DNA of 64,000 nt from Megamerina dolium (lineage: Eukaryota > Arthropoda > Insecta > Diptera > Megamerinidae): positions 22,382,057 through 22,446,056 of the forward strand of contig OY978527.1 of NCBI GenBank assembly GCA_963854835.1, written 5' to 3'. The first letter of the stretch is position 1. The number at the start of each line of letters is the position of its first letter. The position numbers were made by a program, and so were the translations under genes. The notes under the pieces were generated by a model. The model did not search any database and was not told where the DNA came from. It saw only the letters and a list, made by a program, of their open reading frames with translations. Shown here piece by piece: positions 8,520 to 18,269 of the stretch.

Positions 8520-10110
8520 TGGAGTATCTCCTCCTCTCCTCAGATATTGCAATTCAGAAAGCTACCACTTTCGTGTGGGATTTAATTAAGAAACATAGTA
8601 CTTGCGAGCAATACGAGCTCATAAAATCGAAGTCCATCACGGCAAAGTACTAGCACCAGGTGAGGAGCTAGAAGCTACATTAACAGAGATAAGAGTCCTT
8701 TTAGAAACACATGGCCAAGCAAGTTTAGTCGTGAAGGACAATTTGGATGCAGCGGAGGCACAAATAAGAAACCTCAGCTTAAGGATTGTAAACCAAGGGT
8801 TGGAAGCTGAATAACTAGACAGAAGGAATCAGGAGTTAGAAGGATTACTTAAGAAGATAAATATTTCCGAGGAATTTATAGAAAAGAGACTCAGAACCTC
8901 CGTGGACACTGAGCAATTAAGCGCCCTCCAGGCCCAAGGAATCTTGAGAGAGAACGCAGTTTAGCTGAAGAGACACCTCTTCGCCGCCGTACACCTTTAA
9001 GGAAGATATTTACGAACTCGCAGCCACAAACAACGGAAAAAATGCGTATAGACGAGATAGTGCAGATGGTTAGTAGACTAGTTCCAGTACTCACTGGAGC
9101 TGAGTCAAAAGATTTGAGAACGTAAGTCCACCAATTTATCGCTGGGTGTAAACTAGCCAGCAAAGGAATCAAACCAGATGAGTTGGAAGATTTCATATCC
9201 TGTATAAAGCAACGTCTGTACGGAGATGCGTTTAATTTGGTATTGGCGAAAAAATTTACCAATTTGGAAGAATTATATAGACTTTTAAGAAACACATACC
9301 TGAAAATAGCCCATCTAGAACCCATCACTCACCAAATCCAGTTTGCACGGCAATTACCACAAGAAAGCATAAGTACGTTCGCCAGGAGGTTAGACGAATT
9401 GAAAACCGCCGCAACGTACTGTGCCAAAACCTCATATGGGTGAAAAGAAGACTTATCATTGCTGCAGGAGCTAGAGAAGTCCACAAAGAAATCGTTCGTA
9501 ACAGGCCTTAGGGAACCAATGCTTAGAGTACACATGCTAAATAAGACATGTACGTTAGAGGAACTGACGGAGGAAGCCGTAAATACAAATATCCTGCTCA
9601 ACAGAGGGCAACAGCACACACACTTAACGTGGGAGCCAATGTAGGTCTCCGTATCTTATTAAATTCTTATGAAGATTGCCAAACCCAAACAGGTAACATA
9701 GTAGCGTTCCACCAAAACAGAAATAATAAAGTGCCATTTAAGGCAGATCATTACTCAAAGAATAAAGAAAATCCTCAAAACGGCCAAAGGAAGGTTTCTA
9801 CCTGTTCTTCTGCTACAAGAAGGGACACACAAGGGACGAATGTTTTAAAAGGAAAAATACGCCCTTCTGTATAAAATGCAAGCAATATGGGCATGAGTAC
9901 AATCTATCTTGTACGTCATTCACAAAAAATTCAAAGACGCAAGGGAATTATAGTCCAAAAACAGGTCATAGTAGGGGAAGCCAGGAAAATATAGGGCATA
10001 ATCGGAGTAAGTCCGAAACCAAATGTTTCTTTTGCAGAAAGCCCGGACACAGGATTGCCGACTGTTACAAACGCGAGGACTTGGAAAAGACTCAGGGAAA
10101 CTACGAGGGG
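8520..10110 (+). pseudogene. 17.6-like gypsy gag, decayed
   Basis: Gag of the plus-strand element whose PBS is at 8390. The reading moves between frames. A coiled-coil-like stretch with LEATLTEIRVLLETHGQ lies near 8660-8720. The capsid-like stretch is at 9183-9640 (FISCIKQRLYGDAFNLVL, then QLPQESISTFARRLDELK). CCHC knuckles near 9800-10070 include CFFCRKPGHRIADC at about 10023-10064. At least three frameshifts or stops interrupt it (for example TGA near 9441), so it is not functional. Confidence 0.75.
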
Positions 10111-10918
10111 CCCAGGTACGGCCAATAAACCGGGAACCCCAAAATTTTGCTAAAGACAGGCCAGCTGAAATGGAAGGTGTCAATCATGCGTCTTTAAAGA
10201 TTGTTGACACACCCTCCACGTCAGATAGTAGGATGGTGGAAGTTGGTAGTCAGGTGTCCAGAGGGATTGTTGATCCATCTTTCGCATCCAGTGGTAGCAA
10301 TCGTGGTTATTGTCTTGGAGTCTCTGATGTAGGTGATGTGTTCATTGAGTTTCCGTGTGAGGAAGCAAAAAATGGAAAACTCATTTTACTTGTAGACTCT
10401 GGGGCAGATACCAGTTTAGTAAAATCAAGAGTAATTAACAAAAACGTTAGCAAGAAAGGGAATTTAAGGAAAAATCTTAGTGGTGCATTCGGAGGATTTG
10501 TCACCACGTTAGGGCCAATAACAGTCCAACATGAAAGGACTAATGAATTGAATTTAGAATTACATATAATATCTGAAGAGAGAGGGATACCTGCAGATGG
10601 TATCCTAGGACGAGACAATTCATGGAATCGATCGATTCTCAATACTATGAAAAAGAAGCTGATTTTTTTGATGAGCGAAAACAGCATTTAATGACGTTAC
10701 CTCTCAAATAATTGAACGAGGCTAATAGAGTACTCTACAACAGTGGGGTTGTAGTACCAGGGAGAAATATGAGGATAGTTCCCTTGAATGTAAACACCGA
10801 TTTGGAAACGGTAATAGTGGAAAAACAAGAAGTTTCTCCCGGGATATTTTTAGGTGAGACATTGAGATCTTTATGTACCGATACTGAATACAAATACGAA
10901 AGCGTATACTGTGTGTAA
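10111..10918 (+). pseudogene. 17.6-like gypsy protease and pol linker, decayed
   Basis: The longest open stretch (10023-10691) contains a retropepsin active site in the form VDSGADTSLV (about 10390-10420) and a later ADGILGRD segment (about 10590-10615), the usual paired motifs of gypsy proteases. A stop at 10689 and frameshifts separate it from the linker (PGRNMRIVPLNV near 10760). The protease catalytic triad itself looks intact. Confidence 0.75.
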
Positions 10919-11612
10919 CGAAATGGGAGTTAATATAGTTAAATTTAATCATATAAAGGATAAAGAGCATGAAACAGTTCCCAAAATAAAAAGCGTTAGG
11001 GAAAAGAGTAACTTCAAGAGGGTTACTAAAATATTAGAAACGGTTAAGTTAGATTCAAACCTAAATATGGAAGAAAGAAAATCGATGGAAGACATCTTCA
11101 AGTCATTTGCGATTTGTTTTATTTGGAAGGCGATAAATTGTCTTACACAACAGGTATAAAGCACACGATACCAGTAAGGGCAGACCAGGCACCAATAAAT
11201 CAGAGACAGTACAGATTACCAGAAGTGCATAAGGAAGAGATTAATAGACAGGTAAATAAAATGTTGGAAGACAAGATAATCGTTCCCAGTTCCTCCCCAT
11301 GGAATTCACCAATAATATTAGTTCCAAGGAGGCAGGAAGCGATGGAAAAAAGAAATGGAGACTGGCTGAACGATGCCACCATTAAACAGGTTTTTCCAAT
11401 TCCATGCATTGATGAGATATTGGATCAGTTAGGTCATAGTAGATATTTTACTACACTTGATCTGGCCAGTGGATATCATCAAGTGCTAATGGAAGAGTTT
11501 GACAGAGAAAAACCCGTTTTTAGTTCAGGTGTCGGGCATTACGAATTTAATAGAATGCCTTTTGGGTTAACAGGAGCACCTGCTACTTTTCAAAGACTAA
11601 TAAATATCCTGA
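10919..11612 (+). pseudogene. 17.6-like gypsy RT, 5' part only
   Basis: RT fingers and palm are readable from about 11160: QRQYRLPEVHKEEINRQV, SSSPWNSPIILV, then FTTLDLASGYHQV with the first catalytic aspartate, and MPFGLTGAPATFQRL. The sequence stops near 11612, before the YxDD box, where it runs without a frame break into an RNase H piece of a non-LTR element. It is therefore truncated and inactive. Confidence 0.8.
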
Positions 11613-12200
11613 TTTCGCACCCCCATAAAATCAGACTCATGTGGATGGCAGGACATTCCGGCATCAACGGTAATACAGTCGCTGATACTACTGCCAAGGA
11701 TATGAGATGCTCCTGCCATCACATCAAATCTCTTTTGTAAAATCGATGTCTATCGACTCATCAAAGCAGCAGAGGCAAACCAAACTAGTAGCCAATTCGG
11801 TTCAATATAGTCATCACTACTCCAGGATTAACCTTATTCGCACTAATTCGAGATACCTATCATCCCCTCCATCTAACTATACTACGCCCTACACACGCCG
11901 TTTGTACGTTTTGGGCACAGTATAATTACAAATGCACACCTACTACAAGGAAGATCTGCAAAGAGATCAGCATATTGACGGCCATGACCTACTATCATTA
12001 CTAATTAATCCTTCTGAATCCAACATTTCCATAATCTACAAATTTCTGAAGGATTCTGATCTCCACCGGCGTATCTGAACCAGTTAATTTTCACCAGCCA
12101 GCCAAAAGCATCCGTTTCTAGAGCTGAATTTTTTCTTAGTTTCTTTAACAATTCTATTGTTCTTTAAGCTATTAATAAATAAATAAAAAATAAATGAACA
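11613..12200 (+). pseudogene. I-like LINE 3' end: RNase H and C-terminus
   Basis: Right after the gypsy RT, the open frame (to 11740) continues as IRLMWMAGHSGINGNTVADT, the C-terminal half of a LINE-type RNase H. Later frames give a tail ending LLINPSESNISIIYKFLKD near 12045, typical of the C-terminus of I-group ORF2. The element ends in an A-rich AATAAATAAATAAAA tail near 12175-12195. Frameshifts are present. Confidence 0.65.
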
Positions 12201-12349
12201 AGTGACATTACTTGCTTATATTTCTGATTGCCTAGTACAGGACATTCTGTGATTGATGAAAAATGCTTTAATCGTTTGCTCCATGTTAAAATATCGAAAA
12301 CTTATAAAATCTTAAATTATGAAAATAATATTTTGTTAAAAATCTTATA
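12201..12349. other. AT-rich flank, nothing recognised
   Basis: Short AT-rich segment between the LINE tail and the Tc1-like element. The last two bases (TA, 12348-12349) are the target duplication of the transposon. Confidence 0.5.
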
Positions 12350-12573
12350 CAGTGGCTCCCAGCTTATTTCGTACAGTGACAGTTTAAAAATTGCTGCAGT
12401 CGTAATTCCTAATATAGCAAAAATTTGAACAAAATATAAATGCCATTTTAGAAAGGAAGGTTTGTTTTTTATTTTCCAAAATTTACTTTTTCAAAATTTT
12501 AGTGTTTGACACTATAAAAAAATAAAATAAGAAAAAAATAGGAAAATTCATGTCACAGCTTATTTCGTACAGT
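12350..12573. repeat. Left IR/DR end of Tc1-like element
   Basis: Contains the outer 29-bp TIR (12350-12378) and an inner direct copy of its core (12557-12573). These would be the transposase binding sites. Confidence 0.8.
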
Positions 12574-12588
12574 CTCTTTAAGTTCAAA

Positions 12589-13629
12589 CTAAAAACAAAG
12601 TAAGTTGATTTTAATATTTAGTTGACATCCCTTAGCGTTAATGACAGCCTGGAGTCTATTTGGCATTGAATCCACCAATTTTTGAGTGATGTCTGGTGTG
12701 ATTTTTTTCCATTCTTCCATCAGTACCTTCTTTAGGTCTTGCTTATTAGAAATCTTGTGTGTTCTTATTTTATTGTCCAAAATAGACCAAAGATTTTCAA
12801 TCACATTCATGTCAGGTGACTGTGGTGGTGGAGACATCAAGTGTGGGCAGTTCCAAATAAGCCAAGATTGCACAATCCCAGATTTATGTTTTGGGTCATT
12901 ATCTTGGTAGTACCGAAATTCTTCCCGCAAACCCAGTTTGTCTGCACTTTGAAGTAAATTGTTTTTCAGAATCTCGAGGTACTTCATTTTGTCCATTGTT
13001 TCCTCAATAAAAACCAATTCACCTACTCCGGCTGCTGACATACAGGCCCAAACCATCACGCTACCGCCACCATGCTTCACTGTGGGCTTAAGGTTCTCCT
13101 TGTTTAGCTCGGTATTAGCTTTACGCCAAACATATGACATTCCGTCCGAGCCAAAAATATTAAACTTAGACTCATCCGCGAAAATAACGGTATTCCAGAA
13201 CGCAGGAGTATTAATAATATGCTCTTTGGCGAAGTCAAGTCGGCGTTGTATATTCATTTTCGAAATGAATGGTTTCTTTCGGGCTACTCGACCGTTCAAG
13301 TCATGATTGCGCAGCACACATCGGACAGTTTCAGCACTGGATGATTTTCCTATTTCACGCTGAACCTCTGCAGCCAACTTCGGAGCGGATAACTTTGGAT
13401 TTTTCTTAATTTTTCGTACAATATAACGCTCGTCTGAAGCGTTGAAAATCTTATTAGGTGCTTCTCTGCCCTTGTTCTCCAACCGATTTTCGCGAACGAA
13501 GCGTTGAATGATGTATTGGACAGTTGAGGCACTTAAATTTGTCATTTCAGCAATTTTTCGCACACTCTGACCTTTCCTAAAATGGTTAATTACCAGTTTA
13601 CGCTGTTCCATCGTTGTACGACGACCCAT
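12589..13629 (-). CDS. Tc1-like transposase, 346 aa, intact
   Basis: Cut-and-paste transposase. The N-terminus has paired-type helix-turn-helix folds (residues about 5-115, with RKIAEMTNLSASTVQYII and a GRVARKKP-type stretch). The catalytic DDE domain has D in FADESKFN (about 150), D in YQDNDPKH (about 243) and E in NVIENLW (about 278). Counting from the first D of DND gives 34 residues to the Glu, so DD34E. Length 346 matches Tc1 family transposases (about 340). The ORF is uninterrupted and sits between perfect terminal repeats. The start ATG (13627-13629) begins MGRRTTMEQR. It is the only gene of the element. Confidence 0.95.
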   Translation of the reverse strand: MGRRTTMEQRKLVINHFRKGQSVRKIAEMTNLSASTVQYIIQRFVRENRLENKGREAPNKIFNASDERYIVRKIKKNPKLSAPKLAAEVQREIGKSSSAETVRCVLRNHDLNGRVARKKPFISKMNIQRRLDFAKEHIINTPAFWNTVIFADESKFNIFGSDGMSYVWRKANTELNKENLKPTVKHGGGSVMVWACMSAAGVGELVFIEETMDKMKYLEILKNNLLQSADKLGLREEFRYYQDNDPKHKSGIVQSWLIWNCPHLMSPPPQSPDMNVIENLWSILDNKIRTHKISNKQDLKKVLMEEWKKITPDITQKLVDSMPNRLQAVINAKGCQLNIKINLLCF

Positions 13630-13782
13630 AACGCTAAATGTTTAATTTACAGCACTTTAACTATTTAAAATAATAATAATAAAAATTGTTATAATAGTTA
13701 AAAAGGTCCAAAAACTCATACAATTCAAAAAAACTTTGTAACTGCGCGGCAGAATGAAACTTACTTACATTGAAGTTTGTGT

Positions 13783-14000
13783 ACGAAATAAGATGTGAGC
13801 TGAAAATCAGCTGATCAATAGTTTTTCTCTCTTGCATGACAAAAAGAACAATTTTTGGGGTTCCCCGTTTTCTTATTAGGTTTACTAAACACATACATAG
13901 ACATCTACATTCAAAACTTATTGATAAGTTTTTTAGTTTCGATGTTACAGCCATGTACATAAAAATATATACACTGTACGAAATAAGCTGGGAGCCACTG
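13783..14000. repeat. Right IR/DR end of Tc1-like element
   Basis: Outer 29-bp TIR at 13972-14000, perfectly complementary to the left end, and a shorter inner copy (GTACGAAATAAG) at 13783-13794. Confidence 0.8.
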
Positions 14001-14075
14001 TATATAGTATATGCCCTTACTATTTATAAATATTTAATTTGTATACTTATAGTATACTCCATATGCATATACTAC

Positions 14076-14525
14076 TGTCTAGGCCAGAGTATGACGCGTG
14101 CACTGTTTGTTTGCCTTCATTTGAGTGGGTTGGCAACCCTGTTACTTATATAACATTTCTCCCTTCTGGCCACCCGTTTTGATTGTTCTTTGTTATTCTC
14201 GAAATATATCCCGAAGAAAATAGACAGCCAGTGCGCGCAAAAATTTGAATCTCGCTTTATATAGTTAAAACAATAACGTCAAATAAATATTGCATATTTA
14301 CAAATAGTGAAAAATTGCGCGTATTATTATTAACTTAGCGACATAAACAAAACAACATATTTCGCAACAGCTTCAGCAGAAACACAAAACACATCATCAT
14401 CTACAACATCGATACATAACAAGAACAGCATTGTACACAAATATCCCTGCACTCACACGCACGACGTGTGGAGGAAGCAACCAGCGTTGGAACGAGTTCA
14501 GCTGGCACCCCATTACTCATACAAT
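14076..14525 (+). repeat. BEL/Pao-like LTR (plus orientation), solo or truncated
   Basis: This roughly 450-bp block is an inverted, diverged copy of 16886-17350. Both start TGTCTA..CCAGAGTA, share TTCATTTGAGTGGGTTGGCA, and end near CTGGCACCCCA...CTCA. The plus copy has no recognisable BEL internal region after it. Boundaries at the 3' side are uncertain by about 20 bp. Confidence 0.6.
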
Positions 14526-14759
14526 CAACTACATATATGTTTTGAAAAATAGGAAAAATTCTATTGTATATACATATAATATTCCAAATATATAGAATTC
14601 ATTGATAAAAATATTTTCTAACTCATATGTAAATGTGTATGTATTGCATGTGATCTTATTTTTGTTTATTAATTTGATAATAGTGCATGAAGACAAGGTT
14701 TGAAACTGTTGAAATGGTAATCACACACTTCCCAATATGTAGAACACTGCATGAATACA
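14526..14759. other. AT-rich repeat-like DNA
   Basis: No gene visible. Part of it (about 14530-14630) resembles 170-260, suggesting a dispersed repeat. Confidence 0.4.
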
Positions 14760-14866
14760 ACTCGTATATTATTTTGGTGCTACTCTTTTCACTTGCCTTG
14801 TTTTCCCGTCAAATTTCGTGTAGACTGGAAGATAAGACTTCTTAATATTTTTATTTTCTTTGCATC
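14760..14866 (+). repeat. About 100-bp repeat, inverted partner of 2187-2290
   Basis: Shares a long nearly exact block with the complement of 2187-2290 and abuts a gypsy gag fragment, as that copy does. Identity unknown. Confidence 0.6.
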
Positions 14867-16140
14867 AGTGATTAGAGAATCAACTGCAATTAAACTAAAG
14901 TCATTAACATTTGATGGAACCACACCATTCAACATCTTCAAGCTTCAGTTCGAGACAACAGCTTCGAAGAATCAATGGCACGATAGTGACAAGTCGTATT
15001 AAAAGGTAATGCTTCCGAAGTGTTGCATATGGTTGCAGAGAAAGATCGTGGTAGCTATCAGTCACTGATGGACACACTCCAGCGAAAATATGGAAATGAA
15101 TACAAGAGTCAATTACATCGAGTTGAATTGAGATCGCGAGTGCAATGGAGTAATGAGAGCCTTCAGGATTCCGCTTCCGACATTGAGCGCTTATGTCATC
15201 TTGCGTTCTCCGGTAACTCAAAAGAATTCATCGAGAAAATAAAAATAGAGGCATTCATAGATGGCATACGTGATGGAGAGACAAAGCGTGCTCTGGTCAT
15301 GTCACCCAGGAATACTTATGCCGAAACAGTCAGTAGTGCCTTGACATTTGAAACCGCCAGTTTGATGTGTAGACCAATGCCACGGGTACGCCAACTAGAA
15401 ACAGAAACAGCAGATCTGGTTGAAGCAGTGTGTCAGGCAGTAAAATCAGTGGATCAGCCTGCAGCAAGAACACGAGGTTGACGCGAAAACAAATTTACTG
15501 GTAAATGCTACATATACGATAAACGAGGACATATGGCGAATGATCGCCATCAATCGATTGCGGAGCCTAAAGGAAAAATAAAGAATCAACGCAAAAATAA
15601 ATTTACTGGTAAGTGCTTCATTTGCGACAAAAGAGGGCACATTGTGCGTAATTGCCGTCTACGACGCAAGCAGCAAAGGTCGAATACCCCGGGGCAACTA
15701 AAGGAAGATCGAAGATAAATATGAGGTACTTAAAGCCCCGAAGGGCTCATTGGCCGAGCTTCTCTTCCATTACTGTTGTGCGTGTTAAATTTTGGACAGT
15801 ATTAGAAGGGACCTACTTATTTTAGCCGGTTCCGAACGGCAGAACCCTTGCGACATCACTATTCTGAGCTTTGTCACAGAGTTCTTTTAAGAAGCTTTTT
15901 CATGGCAAGTTGTTACTGTCAGAAGAATTGCCAATTGCTTGCCGACAGGTGGGTACCGTTCGAAAGAAAAATCTTTTCGATATTAAATTTGTTATGCATC
16001 AGCCGGGGATTGAACCACGACCTACAGATCAGAAGGCCAGCACACTAACCACTGAGCTACGGCACCCTTACACGGTGGATAGTAAGCATTATTCTCCTGT
16101 AAGAAGCCAGAATCACGTTGATAACCTATGATTTACGAAT
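14867..16140 (+). pseudogene. Gypsy gag fragment of the gag-integrase type, split by SINE
   Basis: From 14872 it encodes gag from the residue-215 equivalent of the 4763-7699 ORF: FDGTTPFNIFKLQFETT, then a small deletion, then DRGSYQSLMDTLQRKYG and so on to the knuckles. As in that ORF there are two knuckle segments. The first is damaged (CYIYDKRGHMANDR); the second is intact (CFICDKRGHIVRNC). After the SINE (15718-16067) it resumes as YTVDSKH-SPVRSQNH, the sequence that follows the gag-to-integrase junction in the 978-aa ORF, not the protease found in full-length copies. It therefore seems to share the same deletion. It ends around 16140, soon after a TGA. Confidence 0.8.
15718..16067 (-). 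mobile_element. tRNA-derived SINE, copy 2
   Basis: Minus-oriented copy: the A box and B box read on the minus strand (head at 16067 leftwards, B box region about 16008-16018). The tail reads TACCTCATATTTATC and lacks the long T run. It lies within gypsy gag-integrase sequence. The target duplication is not clear. Confidence 0.8.
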
Positions 16141-16157
16141 GTCATGCTGGAAGAAAA

Positions 16158-16380
16158 TCAATGACACCATTGGTAAAGATGTTGGGGAAAATTCTCCGGG
16201 TCAGAAATGCACTTATTAATGAAATGTGTTAGTTTTTGGTGAGTCGCTGTAAAGCGCTTCAGCCAAAAGTTTTTCAAATTGTCCGGACCTAGTGATCTCC
16301 AACTGTGTGTTTTACCAATAATATTTTGTAATTGTTCAATTATTATTTGGTAATCTGGCATTTGCGGCAGGTGTTCATAA
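16158..16380 (-). pseudogene. Non-LTR RT N-terminal fragment
   Basis: The 67-residue minus reading contains GPDNLKNFWLKRFTATHQKL and ends near PENFPQHLYQW. This resembles the start of the RT domain in R2/R4-type or related LINEs (usual form: APGPDGI followed by a W-K/R-F-T stretch). It is too short for a firm clade call. It is cut off on both sides. Confidence 0.4.
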
Positions 16381-16788
16381 TTAGATTATGACTTGCATCT
16401 TTATAAAAAATCGATGACCAGTAATTTTTAGTTTATTGCATGGTTGGTATTTTATCATCACTTCCATCATTTTTATGCATAGGGATTTTACGATAAAAGG
16501 CCTTTTCAGTTGTTCTGAACATTTTATTATTTTCACGTCTCTTCGGAGTTTAGCTGATTCTACCGATAGTTTTTGTTTGACTGTATCTCTGACTAGAACT
16601 ATGTTTTCTCTATTCATCTTATATCTGGAGTGTCTATTATGGTGTTTAACAATTTCTGATATTTTGTTTTTAAGTATTTGGGAGCACGCACCATTTACAA
16701 ATTTATTAAGTCGTTCTAGATCATTCCTTAGATATTCGATTTTCTTCAGTATTCGCTTAATGACCACATTTTCTTTTGGCTTTTTCAT
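16381..16788 (-). CDS. Uncharacterised ORF beside BEL-like LTR
   Basis: Open minus frame of about 135 codons, starting MKKPKENVVIKRILKK. It is basic and helical, with a ERLNKFVNG stretch resembling the N-terminal region of some BEL/Pao gag proteins, but the similarity is weak. It lies immediately inside or beside the LTR at 16886-17350. If that LTR is a 5' LTR this could be a gag start; if it is a 3' LTR this ORF is unrelated flank. No zinc finger is present. I cannot decide from the sequence. Confidence 0.3.
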   Translation of the reverse strand: MKKPKENVVIKRILKKIEYLRNDLERLNKFVNGACSQILKNKISEIVKHHNRHSRYKMNRENIVLVRDTVKQKLSVESAKLRRDVKIIKCSEQLKRPFIVKSLCIKMMEVMIKYQPCNKLKITGHRFFIKMQVII

Positions 16789-16885
16789 CGTTTGTGTTGG
16801 ATATTTTATTTTGAATTCAAATTTTGTTGTAGTAGTTGCTGCCAAATGAAAATTTATTTTAAATAAATGAATATGTTCTTCTGAC

Positions 16886-17350
16886 TGTGTGAGGGGTGGG
16901 GTGCCAGGTGGACTCGTTCCAACGGTGGTTGCTTCCTCCAGATGATAGTGGTGTGTATGAGTGTGGGATATTTGTTTGTGCAATGTTGTTGTTGTTGTTG
17001 TTGTTGAGTATTGATGTTATGGGTGATGATGTGCTTTGTGATTCTGCTGCTGCTTCGTACCATGCTGTAGTTTATTTATGTCGCTAAATGAATAATAACA
17101 CACGCGATTTTTCAATTTTCAAATTAACCATATTTATTGGAAATTAACGTGTATATTAAATATAGAGGGAGAGATATTCGAATTGGCGGGCGCTGGCTGA
17201 CTATTTACTATGAGTTGTCACTTGAGAATGATAATAAAAAATAATCAAAACTGGCGGCTAGAAGACAAAATGTTATATATGTAAAATGGTTGCCAACCCA
17301 CTCAAATGAAGTAAAACAAAGAGTGCACGCATCTTACTCTGGTGTAGACA
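16886..17350 (-). repeat. BEL/Pao-like LTR (minus orientation)
   Basis: Inverted relative of 14076-14525. On the minus strand it starts TGTCTACACCAGAGTAAG directly after a purine tract (GAAAGGGGGGCGGAA, 17351-17365), so it fits a 3' LTR of an element lying to its right. It contains a GTT trinucleotide run at about 16983-17007. A further copy of its central part is at 20703-20830. Confidence 0.6.
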
Positions 17351-18269
17351 TTCCGCCCCCCTTTCAGGGATACTGCAAAGGAGACGAAACCTCTACCCCA
17401 GGCAGAGATAGAGAGAGAAAGACAGGGAAAATAATATATCCCTATAATATAATCATATAACCTTAAAACTAATATAATTTATTTAGTTTAAAAACTACGA
17501 AGTCAGCAGCGATCCAGTCCCGATCAGCGGCAACTACATCGAAACAGTGCACTACGGAGTGCATATCACGTTCAAGAATTAAAGCGACTACTTCAAATTG
17601 TGCTGGAAGCAGAGACGTGATTAGCGATGTCCAACAAAAATAGTAAAAATATTTCGGGAGAGAAAACGAGATGTTGGTTGTTAAATTTAGGTTAATGTTG
17701 ATGGTTGAGCGCAGAACGAGCGTTGATCATTGAACGTTGATTGTGGAATGTTGATTGAGAGAGATGATGATTGATGTAAGTTGATTGAAGAGTGCTGATT
17801 TTGGAATGTTTTCCAATGTTGGTTAATGGGTTTTTGAGTTGTATAACTCCATCTGAGCTGAATATATTCTATAAGGACTGGTCGTAGACCAGATTAAAGG
17901 GTTCGGCAAGTCAACATAGTTGACAATCCTAGATTTCGTAGAGCGCTTGCAGCATTAATAATTCCAGATTGTCGGGATTACTAGACTATGTAACGCTCGT
18001 GACAAGTTGTAATCTCAGATAGAATCTGCATGTCTTGGGTTCATGATATGCCTCAACTCATGAATATGTAGCAAATAATATGAAATTAACACATGGGATT
18101 ATTCATACGCATATACACTATGCCAGTGCATAGTTTTATTGAAGCTTCGTAGAAGTTCGGGAATTTAATCGGGCAGTTACAGCGAAGTGAACAATGTGAG
18201 AGAGGGATGCGTATGACGATCAGTATCGCGTAACCTGAAATAACCTTTCTACATAATACGGGTGTGGTT
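17351..18269 (-). other. BEL-like 3' internal region, polypurine tract then uncharacterised DNA
   Basis: The purine tract next to the LTR is the only signal recognised. The rest shows no RT, RNase H or integrase motif that I can read, although a BEL pol would be expected between gag and 3' LTR, so pol has been deleted. Around 17690-17830 there is a loose repeat of TTGATT/GTTGA words. Confidence 0.4.

Larger units (their letters stand above)
12350..14000 (-). mobile_element. Complete Tc1-like DNA transposon with IR/DR ends
   Basis: 1651 bp flanked by TA on both sides (12348-12349 and 14001-14002). The outer 29 bp at each end are perfect inverted repeats (start CAGTGGCTCCCAGCTTATTT). The core AGCTTATTTCGTACAGT recurs inside the left end at 12557-12573, and a related inverted core lies at 13783-13794 on the right, spaced about 195 bp from the outer copies. 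This is the IR/DR arrangement of several Tc1 families. The transposase is intact, so it could be a recently active copy. Confidence 0.93.

Noticed and set aside
16381..16983. Full 200-codon minus frame as one gene
   Set aside because: Its first 65 codons overlap the BEL-like LTR; only the part from the internal Met at 16788 is retained, at low confidence.
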